Shown one piece after another: positions 15,401 through 27,400 of a stretch of 64,000 bases of DNA. Source of the DNA: Nymphaea colorata (taxonomy: Eukaryota > Streptophyta > Magnoliopsida > Nymphaeales > Nymphaeaceae); the NCBI RefSeq assembly GCF_008831285.2, contig NC_045138.2, forward strand, positions 19,131,934 to 19,195,933, written 5' to 3'. The position numbers were made by a program, and so were the translations under genes. The number at the start of each line of letters is the position of its first letter. The stretch's first letter is position 1. The notes beneath the pieces were generated by a model. It saw only the letters and a program-made list of their open reading frames with translations, was not told the origin of the DNA and did not search any database.

Positions 15401-18400
15401 ATGAAAGTACATATTTTTGTTAGTCACTTGACCTGGACCAACTAGTCCCTACTAATCTCTTTAGGGTCTTAAACAACCTGTTTCTAACTTCCGATTTTAA
15501 CGACTTAGGCCACATCTGACAAATAACCAAGTTCCAGCAATACGCCACCACATTTGCTTTCCATTAGTGATTAGATATTATCAAGATAAGGTTGGTCAAT
15601 ATAGGCAGACTATAATAAGTTGTGATCCAAAGAAGAGGTTTCATTCGGCACCTTTAGCAAACAAGCAATTTTCTTGTAACCCCAACTTCATGTCTTTGGT
15701 GCCTAGAATTTAGTTGTTAAAACTGGCAACTTAAATGTGGAAGCTTGACAAGTTTTGACATAAAATCATTTTTCTTAAATTTCAAGTCAAAACTCGACGC
15801 AATTCTTTCATGGGAAATCTCTTGGGATGCTATACTACCAAAAAGTTAGGAAGTTCACTAAGCAGGGTTTTTTAATTGCACAGCAACAAGTCACCTTGTT
15901 GATACAATTAGACCGCTGCCCAGTATGATTCCAAGCAATAATTTATTGTTAAAAGGATATTGATATTAGATAATTATTCATAATATATGAAAACAATGCA
16001 CAAAATGGACCAGTAAAATGGAATGCCATAAATTTACTATGCAATTCCATGGTGTAGAGAAAAAATATCAATCAAAAGAAACAGGAAATAGCTGGTAACT
16101 TGTAAGCAGCTACCCGTAAGTTTTGGTTGCTAGGCCAGTGCCTCCACTATATTGTGCTGTAATGACATGACATGTGAGACATGGTGCAGTGAACCTTCTG
16201 AAATGCCTATGTATGTTAAAGAAAACATTAAGACAAATGCCAACAGAAATCATAGCATACAAGTGAAAGAGATGATGGTATTTTCAAGAAGAGAGCTATG
16301 GCACACACTAAGACCATCTACAAATCATTTTTAAGAGAGAAACTTTGCCAACGATAGACATGACAAAAAAGAAACATAGCTAAAAAAATAGAGAACTACA
16401 TAGTATATGAGCTAGTGCCTTGGTAAGCAACTAGTTTGAATACACACCTTTAGCTTTACTGTTAAACATCCCAGCAACAGCTGCAAGACTCTCTTCACTT
16501 GTTTCTGGAATCTAGAACAGAATATGAGATCTAATTCAAATGATAGAAAATGAATTCTTGTGCTCTGAACCTACCATTGAGATGCACATGCTACTATCTT
16601 AAAAAAGAGAGGTAAACTAATACTGGAACTGAAAATCTTCAGGTCAGGGGAGTTCTAGTACATCCACTTACAATAACACTGGAGATTAATAATGTTTGCC
16701 AAATGTTGTCCAATTCAACCAAAAAATCTTGTTAAAGGACATCTAATTCTTATGAATAAATCTTAGAGACCATCACATAAGACTGCCAATCAAACTTTTT
16801 CAAGGAATATTTATTAATTAAATTTAAAATACAATTGTCTTAAGCAGTCTACAACATGACAATATGTATTTATTATCTCGAACATGATCCATGGTAACAT
16901 CATTGGTCAGCTTCCTAATAGTACATTGTCATCTATAAGGCTTACTATTAGCAAGGCTCCTTACAAGATAAAGAATATCTGGGGAATTTAGACATTTCCT
17001 TCATGTTAGTTGTCTAAATTATCAACCCAAGAACTGAGAAATCCCTGAAACCTCTAGAGTAACAGGGCTTTGACTTAAATTTGAACTTAAAATTCACCAT
17101 GGTTAGTACACATGACAAAGGAGCGAACCATGAACTTGGCTCCTCTCACAGCCTTCCTCCCTTTCCCCCAAAAAAAACTCTCTCTCTCTCTCTTGCGCTT
17201 GAGCTTTTAAGATACTTGTTTCAGTCAAAGAAACTGAGTGACACAAAACTAGTAATAGGATTTTAAGAGGTTATATCCACTACCCAGTAGTACCCAAATA
17301 ACCACTCAGGCATAGTGGTTTTTTTTTCTGTTTCCATAAATCCCCAGACATTTTCTCAGATTTGATGACCTTTACTGAACTGTTTTACATGGCCTCACCT
17401 AGTATTTTCATGTAATGTAGGGCCAAGCTTCAGTCACCATTAACACTTTCCAAACAAGATTAACAAAGATCAAACACAATGAAAATCCACCTCAATCTTT
17501 GACTGCATGACCAGCAATTTTGCCTTCAACTAGCAAGTGATGTAGGCTATATCTCGTGCCAACAGTTTCGTCAGCAGTCACTTGAAAGTCAATGATGAAG
17601 CAAAAAGCGTTAAGCTAAATTTATGTTAGACATAAAATTTTGAATCAGTTCTTACAAAGGACCCAGTCATTACACAAAGAACATAATGATCAATTAGGAA
17701 ATGACAAGTTCTTATCAAGATGGAATGCATGCTGCACCATCCAGATTATCATGACTTTCTTGGAACAAAGACATGGAAACTTTGCAACTAATAAATGAAA
17801 CAGTGTAGTTACTGAAGTAACTTAAGTCCATATCATGCAAAGTGGAAGTGAAATGTGAACCCCAAATTGAAGGACAATGTATGCAAGATATTTTATCTCA
17901 TTTGAGAGATTGACCTGTATACTTGAAACAACCCGAGCCAATGCCCTAACCATGCCCTCCACAACGTTGGTGTTTTTAGGGTTCCTACAAAAGTGTAAAG
18001 AAAGTCAGGCCACCTATGAAACAACACAAACACAGCATGAGTAAATCAAATTAAGCCAATTCTGTCCAACCCATTCTACTAGGAAACCAAAGAATTGTCA
18101 TTGATGGACGCTTCAAGACACCAAAAGCTGACATTTTTCCAGCATAAGGTTATCAGAATAATAAGCATCGGCTATCACATGCCCCACCTATAAATGTTCT
18201 GCATTTACCTATTGAATGCTAAGTGCTAGTTTCTCTGACTTGATACCTAAATGTAGAGAAGTTGAACCTGGTCAAGCTCCTAAGCACTTGTAGACCTTCA
18301 TCAGGACCAGGCACTAATGGATTTCTGTATGCGTTTGTTTTCTTGTTATTAGACCAATGCAGTGGGTGGGTTTTAACTCCCTCTTGCTCACAAGTCACAA

Positions 18401-21400
18401 CACACACTCTCTCTCCAGGTACTTTTAAGCGTATTCAGTATGTTGTTAGACACAACATACTTTTGGTTATGGGTAATCATATGTAATGTTAGATAAAGTA
18501 TGTATACTTTTCAGATATTGTCTTAACCATAATCTCTACTTAAAGTGAGATTAGGAGTCTAATGAAGTTGATGATTTCCTGTCCATCTCTCTCGCCTCCC
18601 TCCCTCTCTTAGTTTCATGTCTCCTCTTTCTTCTCTTCCCTTCGCTTCCTCATATACGTTCTTCCTGTTCATATCTTGTGCCCCAATGTAGATCTCAACA
18701 TGGTATCAGACCAAAGATCATCCCTGCGATGAGGCAGCAACAGATTGTTGACCTGGAGAACAAAATCTAGAAGATTCAGATCAGTCGTGGATGACAATTT
18801 TTTTCATTTAATGTCAAATAATCTGGCAGCTGGCGAGATCAGGTCTGCAATTTTCTTTTCGTGGTGAGAAATGAAACCTATTAAAAAGGGTTTGCTGTCA
18901 CCTTTTATCTGGAGTTGAAAGTGCAGGCGCTGCTTAAATCAGATCTGAATAAACCAAACTGCGGATTTGTGGTGGCAGAAAAGGAAGTTTATCTCCCACT
19001 GCAGGATTGATCGGGTTTGATGCTGGTTGCTCTTTTGTATACAGTCCTGGGACATTTGTGCAATTTGAGTGCACCGAGATACCTGCCCAAATTGGTCCAA
19101 CTCTGACCAGAGTCTAGTTCTGATCTGTCATGGTATCCTGACTGTTCTGATCTGTCATGAGGTCTTAAGTCATCTTTTTTCTATTATTCATTGTTGGTTA
19201 ACCATCTTCTTATTGTCGTTGAGATGATGTAAACCTTTATGTCGACCTTCCATTGTGATATGTTGCCTATATCGATACTATATGAAGTTCTTTTCCAGCA
19301 TAGTTAAAAAGCTATATTATAACTCTAAGTTGCAAAGTCTCTGCTCTTGTTTGGCTTGCTGGTGCTGTTCACAATGCAGATTCGTTGGTGTTTAATCATC
19401 TTTGTCACTAATTATGGCTGATTCACATGCGCAAGATGTTGATAAAAAACGAGAGACTCTTGAAGAATATAAAGCCTTTGCTAAACTATGTTCACATGGG
19501 TCTTTCGTTAAACTGGATGACACTAATTAGGCAAGGTGGTCACACACTCATTATGATGTCTGTCTCTGGGCATAGAGGAAAACATGTTTTATTTGAACCT
19601 GAACCTACAATGAACATTGGCAGGTATGTTTCATGGAAACAAGATAATGACATTCAGACATTGCCATGTCATAGATCATGAACAGTGTGCATTCAAATGC
19701 CAAATTGTTTCTAAAATGTTTGTGCACTTCTTTAAATTATACAAAAAAGTTAGCCTAGCAATTAGATATTTTAGAGGAAAAAAGTGGTATTTTTCTTCTT
19801 TAATGGTTGACTAAGAGAAACTCATCTATCTCTTTGGTAAACAACATAGCCACTGATATTTGAAAATTTTGTAACTTTCATGATAAAATCAGCAATTTGA
19901 AGCTTCCTAATAATAATTGAAATACTCTCTGAAAATTCAAAACAATGAGTAAAAAATGATGTATTATGACAATATTGTGATATTAATATATTATCACAAT
20001 ATTTATGTGACAAAAAATAATTTGTGTCCATCTTAAGCATAACTTTTTGATCTCTTTCATGGTTTAAAAACACCTTGGATGATTTTTTTTTTTTTGCAGT
20101 TTTACCAACAAAAAATGCCAGAACATATAACCCCACACCTTTTAAATAGTTTATAACATTTTTTATATTTTTGAGAAATTCACAAGATTTTGTGGAAGGT
20201 TGGAAACAACAGTTATGAAACAAGACTGAAGAAATTGCTGAGAATGATATTGATGACTATGGTTTTAAGTCTTTTAACTATAAAAAAGTTACACATGCTT
20301 TTAAAACAGTATAGAAATTAGTAACCTAGGGGTGTTCCTATTAATACAAAAACTTCAGATGTGTTTTTGAAAATTTTTGTACAAATAATATATTGATTTT
20401 CCTTTCCATTAAGATTTTATAGAATTGCACCAGAAGCTTCTCACACTACAAATACGATTGCTTAATTTGCCAATATCGCTGTTTATGTGATACATAACCA
20501 TGAAAATTTTGGAAGAAATGATGTGGTGCAGAAACCTACTTAATGTCTTTAATCAGGACAAGTAGAATGTTATATACCATGATACCTGAAAACAAGCATA
20601 CCATTGAGTTGCTGAGAAAAGAGAAGGAATGTTATAGATGTAACTATGGCTTTTTTTAACATAATGATCACATGAAGGACTTCCCTTCAATTTACTTAAT
20701 TCATGATCAATCATGGAACACAATCAAGTATGGATTCTGAGCAGCGGGACTTTCACCTGCTTCACTGTCACTTTGTCATAGGATTGTATTCTGGTGCTTA
20801 TTCACATGGTTTCCGTCTGCCACACTTCTTGAAAGGTCATTTTACTAGACTAAAGTAATAACTCTCACTCAAGTTGCACAGGCAGAAGCATATATTTTCC
20901 ATATAAAGCAACAAGTTCATTAGCATTGACAAAGTGCTCTGTGGCATGCCAAAAACCATAACCATCGCAAAATATTCTACCTTTTCACATTTATCAACTA
21001 AAGAGACTCAAGTATTAAGACAATTACAACATCTAAAGCCTACAGAAGAAAAGGATTACAACATCTAGCAATGGTTCATTAGTTACGAAATTGTATACAA
21101 TTTGGAAGTTGCTTACATATCAAAATTTTGGAAAAGAAGGCGCAAGGTGCGTGCTTCCACACAAAAACCCTGTTATACGGAAAGATCAATCTAAATGAGA
21201 ATACATAAGTTGTGTCTTACAATATAAATAGTTCTTAGGTTAGGGATTACCCTCAAAATTTCAAGGACAAGAATCCGGTGCCATAATGGCAAATCCATAG
21301 ATGTCGACTTCACCAACATATTGAGAAAAACCTACAGCATAGTTCCAAACAAAGATGTCAGTGCAACCATTAAAAATCAGAATAAAGATCATGAGCTAAA

Positions 21401-24400
21401 GGAAACAGAAGTACGCCTCAATGAGTATAAATTTATAAGTTAATATTGATCGGGCTACTTCTTTTCAAATGAGAGTTTCTGGAAAGAAAATTTTCAAATA
21501 GCATGTAAATAAACTAATCTTTCAAATTTTCAATTACTTAAAAATGAAAAGGATGGAGCCAAGTCACCAACTTTGCAATTGCATTTTTTTCTAGCAGTTA
21601 GGTTTCCTGTAACTAAAAGAGCAAACTTTCAGGAATAACCAAACCTCACTTGTGTAACACACATTATTGGCATCCTACATGCCGAACAGAGAATTGCATT
21701 TAGAAAAATGAAAAACAATGACAGCTATAGCTAACTGACAAAGGTTAAAACTTAAAAAGATTTATTAGCCTTTAAAACTTGTAGCTTGGTATCACCAGAC
21801 GTCCATGAGGTCAAGATAAACAATCTAATGAGCTACGTAAAATTGGGTGCCTCTACAGGCAAATGCACATGTCATGATACATGAATGCAGTCAACTTGAA
21901 GTCAGGTGTAATCAACAAACATCCAATGGTAGACTTGTCACATTTCTCCAAAAATAATCAGTAGATGTGTACATCTCCTTTTATCATTTTCCTCATATAT
22001 TTCTACTCTTTCTTCTCTTGTTCATCTATGCTGAGCATACACATTGCTAGGTTCAAGCTTAGCATAGGTCCAAGGCTTTAAATGGTTTCCTTTCCTTTTC
22101 CATCATATACTTGGTCCCAGCTCACCTGTAAACATGTCTGTGTGTTATGTCTATGTATGGCTTTTGCACCCCCACACTTACACTTCTACAAGTTGCTGCA
22201 TCACACCCCAGCACTTATATGACACAACCAATATGTGTGTGAGAGAGAGGGAGAGAGTAACAAGCTACCAAAAACTTGCTCCAAATAAGCTATCAACTAC
22301 CTATGTTATATAGGTTCAGGACCTTCAGGTACAGGTGCAAAGAGTACAACATGCCAATTGGAAAAAACATGAATGCAGGAGGCAGGCTACAGAGGTGGCA
22401 GATGGACACACATTACAAACACACACACACAAAGTAATCATGGTGATCCCAGTGAACCTACACCTTAAATCACAGTAAATTTATTTAAATCTAACATGGT
22501 GATGTAAATTTAAGTACACATTGCAAGTTCCCGCACAGGTCTGCACAAGAGAATGTAGAGATGCCAACACAGCTTATATACTTATGCATGCACAGAAGAA
22601 ATGGAAAAATATATGGTATCATTTGAGAATTGCTTCCTAACGTTAATGCAAAGGTTGCAAATTTTAACCTCTACTACAACTGCTAAATTTCACTAGATCA
22701 AGGTTGTCTTCATGGAGACATTCACTGGCTTTCAGTCGACATCTCTTTCATCCCCTCTCTCATTACCGTAGTCTTTTACTTTTCTCATTTTTGCATGCTT
22801 CTTTTTTTCATTTTTAACGTGTTTTTTTTCAAAAAGATGGCAATATTTGAGAAAATCCAGAACCAACCACCAGCACCACACCCCACGTCACATCATGCTA
22901 ACGCAGGTGCAGAGGGTTTGGTGCCGCACCCCTGTCACACTCAAACAGCACTGCATCTCATAGAAACCAATGGGAGCATCTCTATAAAGGAAATAGTACC
23001 AAGATCTGTATGTTTTTGCAGAGAAACTGGGAAAGTACACAGCTTCATCAACACAAATCTGCCATACATTTTTCGTGTATGAGGTTTTATGCAAGAATTA
23101 TGAGTTTTTGATATTTATTTGTCATTCATCACTTAGTGAACTCCCCACTAGAACATATTACTGACCTTCAGGCCTGTGGATGGAGACCAACAATCTATTG
23201 GAAATGGGTTAGTTTATCTACCAGAAAAAGAAGGGGATGAGCTTACTATTTAGAAGCTTTTCATTGTTCTGCTTTCCACATTTATGCTTGCTTGGCATTA
23301 CCATGCAACCTATAACTGGACTAGAGGTTTGTTCTTCCAGGTCCTCACATGCTAAGAAAGCTAGCATGCTGCAAACCCAAGGCACCTACAGAAAAGGAAA
23401 GAAAGAAAAAGAAAATTCTGCATCTTAGGAGCCAGGAAAACCTCTTATCTTCTTTTTCATTAACAACATTGGAATGTATTTTCTGGTTGAATTTGATGCT
23501 TGACATTATGAGTTTCTGGTAAATAGTTTCATCTAGAATTCATAGCTACTCCTTTTGTGTATTCATTGGAAATCTCTCTATCTTCAAGACAAATTTTGAC
23601 CAGCTTTGTGCATGCAATGGAACAATGTGTCAGATGTATGACTTAACCAATTTCAGTATATAATCAACCAAATGTCTTCAAATTTTCAAATGATTTTAGG
23701 GAAAAAATCTGACAATAACATTTAGAAATTCAGAAGCTCGCCAGAAAATAGAAATCAAAAGGGCAAAATGTCATTCCTTAACAATGCCATAAGTTGCCCA
23801 AAATAGTAATATTACAAACTTAGCTCTTCTCAAAATATTGAGTTATATTGCATAAGGCAATTGCTTCGTGGGCTAAGCCTAATAATCACCTATGCACAAA
23901 AAAGGATGTGTCACAAGTGCAAAAAAACAGCAATGACAAAGACAAAGAAACTGCACTTTTTCAGACCTCACACTCTGTGATAAGTGATGAACTATAGAGC
24001 CTGACAACATGTGCAACTGATCGTAAGACCAAACGACGGAAATACGGTTCTCCAGCTTCACCTTCAAACTGATACAATAGCAAGAGGAAAAATGAGTTTA
24101 AGCTGTTGACAAGAATTAGACTGCTAGATCAAGCAACATAGTTATTTGAAAAATACAAAATGCAGATGCCAAAAAAAAATAAATCACCTCAACATTAGTA
24201 CGGAGAGAGGTCATAAGAAGTGAGCATATCTGATGGCGCAAGACCTGACCAATAGCAAAATACTCAGTGGCTGCACATAATCAAGTGAACCTGCAAACGT
24301 ACCAAGTCATGCCCCAAGAAGATGGTAGCTATGATACCTGTTCATAGGGAATGAGAAACCTGAATATTGCAACATAGTTTGATAGGATGAACCTGCACTT

Positions 24401-27400
24401 TTAGGATTAGGATATTATTTCTCACAAAGAAGTACAACCCAAATATTTGTTTCCAATTTAAAAAGAGCAATTAGCAAGAAGTTTACTGTCAATAAACTTT
24501 TTTGCTGAAAATCAAATACATCTGTACATAAACGTGTACAACACATCAGAAACAAAAAATAAACAAATGCAACTTTGACAAAAAAAAAATCTGGTCATAA
24601 ATCATCGCTGGTGGTACTTCCTGAAATGAAGAAGACCATCAAATTGGTCATTCTAACAATTATGGAGAGATGTCCTTGCTATGCACCAGCAGCTACATCG
24701 TAGCCATAAATAACCTTGCTAGCGGGAAATATATTGGTAATTTAATGGGAAAAATAGCTTCCACCACTTGTTAACTAAAAAAATCACATTTTTTCGTTAG
24801 TGGCTGTCAGTGTTAAAATGAATAATCTAAGATCCTAAACATATGGGCTGGATCCAAGACAAGATAGACAAAATAGCTTCCACCATTTGTTAACAAGAAA
24901 AATATCATATTTTGTTGCTGTTTATCAGAGTTGCAAAGTGAAAATAACCTAAAGAAGTGAAAACTATTTATTTTAAAAAACATGATAATAAGTTCTACTT
25001 TTATAATGAAAAGATACTAAAAGCACTCACTTCCTGCATGAAGATAGCTCCAGACCCATGTTTTCCTTCCCAAACATATAATAGTTCCACATATCACACT
25101 CTTAAAGAAGTGAAAGAGTCAGATCCATAACTGACAAGGGCTTTATATGCCATTGCCCATCAAGCAAGGGAAAGAAAGGTTCTGGTGTTTCTGAAGAACA
25201 TTCATTGTGCATCATGCTCTGGTATGTAATATGATCTGAAGGATGTATTTGGGAAATATAGCCAATGAACATAAAATACATTTGTTAGACTAGCTTCAAA
25301 CCTCTTCTGCGGTTACAAAACACCATACATAGAATAAGATATATTACAGTGTGCAATTGTTTTCCTAAAAGAAATCTCAATTATACCATGGTATTCTTAA
25401 AAAAATCTTGTTTCACATATATGAATATATCTTCCCTTTCATGATTTAGTCCTTAAGCCCTATCCAGCTTTCTTATATAGTTATAAAAGAAAATACTGTT
25501 GAAGGCTTGAAGCGTACTTTTTTTGTTCGTTTAATTTGTTAAGACATCCTTAAATTTTGAAAAACAGTTTTGTAAGAAACCCACTTGAAAAGAAATCCTG
25601 TAAGAAGCTTCATCGAGAAATCCTTTAAAAGTATTGTTATGCGACATGTTGAATAATATTTATGTTAGGTGGTGCTTTGAATATTTAATAGTTTTAGGAA
25701 CAACTTTTTATTATTAGTTGTTTTAGTCTTGGACTTATTTTGTAATTTGTTGGTTTCACCCTAATTCTCATTTAACATGAGATTAGGGCAGATTAATGGG
25801 TATCAATCAGAGTTTTTCTCTCTCTCTCTCTGTCTTTTTCGACCTCGTCTCTTCTCCCTTGATCTTACGCAACACGACACAAAAATAAGAGAGTATCTGG
25901 TAGTAATACTATGAATAAGGGGAAAGAGAAAAAGAATATTTGAAGGACATCTGAAGCCCTCAACAGTAGATGCACAAGAAGATGAAAATTTAGTGGAAAA
26001 GAAAGTTACATGGCCTCATCTTCACCAAATAGACAAGGTATAACAGGAATAGAACTCACTCCAATATATCAAGTGCAAATCCCCGCTGAACAGAACTGAC
26101 TCGCAGCCACAATCCCTATATCTCAATGCAAAGCAGAGTTTCCATCACCATGATATACTAGAATAAAAGTAAACGATTATGAAGCAACTAGTGAGCAGCT
26201 TCAACATCAGATGAAGAACGTTATTAAAACAAAAACTGGAGTCAGCAGTTCTAACAGCACAACAAACAGAAGAAAGCTTATAATCAGAATTCAGCATTGA
26301 AAATGTGAAAAAAGACCAAGATCATATGGCACATACAGATCCACCTGCCGCAAGTGCTGTCAGGTCCTCTAGTAATTGAAGGCCAAGTCTACCTTCTCCC
26401 GTTAGACTCTCTTGTGAAGCTGGTTGCAAGCTGGAAATAATATTGCTATCCAATGACCTGTAAAGAATTGAACCACAATCACAGAATGACAAGCTTGCAA
26501 TTAAAATGGTAACTAAATGACCAAGCATGTCATAATAATCACAGTAGAATAGAAACAAAAAATAAACGCTGTAAAAGGCCTGGCCTGGAGTAGCAAAAGG
26601 TTACTTACACTGAGTTATGGATACTGCGATTGACATCGCCTGAGACAGAATTGGTCCGGGAAACATGGCTGCCCAAACCTGACTTACCAGCTGGAAGGGA
26701 CTCTGCATGAATGACATGATCGAAAACCAAAGCAGAGGCTTGTCTGAATGTAGCAGCTGCAGTGCTGAAATTGCAAGACAATCTTGAAGATTCTATACAA
26801 TAATATAGAAACTAGATAATCAAAAGAAATCTAACAGAAAAATCTAGAAGTTCCAAGCTAGCTCACTTGCGCACACTGTCTGGGGAACGATTATTCTCAA
26901 GCAGTCTGAGAATGATTCCAAGTGATTGACACATATCATCCTGGAAAAACAAGGTCAACTTTCCTGAAATAACTTTCCACCAAAGTCATAATGGATTACA
27001 AGTCATCCGCACCTCATTTTTCGGATGTAAATTTGACTGAAATATTATCAGTATAGTTTGCAATGTTTTGAGCTGAACATTATCATCTGCCATTTCAGAA
27101 TGCTGAAGGATGAACATAAACAGGAAAAATTAGGAAGCCAAGACACAAATGGACAAACTGCAGAAACCATACAGTGTTTCAAGCACAACTTCTCAACAGG
27201 GAAACTTAGATTTGTCTCATGATAAACATAACTTAAAGGAACTTCCACATGCATTCAAACATGGAATATTTACATGTAACCACTATTCAAAATTTGGTTG
27301 CTGATAGCAAAAATCTTCATGTTACATACAAAAGGATCTGGCAGTTCTATAGCATTCTCAAGGAAACTGAGATTTGTCTCATGATAAACATAGCTTAAAG

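Noticed and set aside
15197-15445. Overlapping open frames on both strands
   Set aside because: Translations of the GTAT/TG/TA microsatellite (VCMYVCMY, HTHTHT) without coding meaning.
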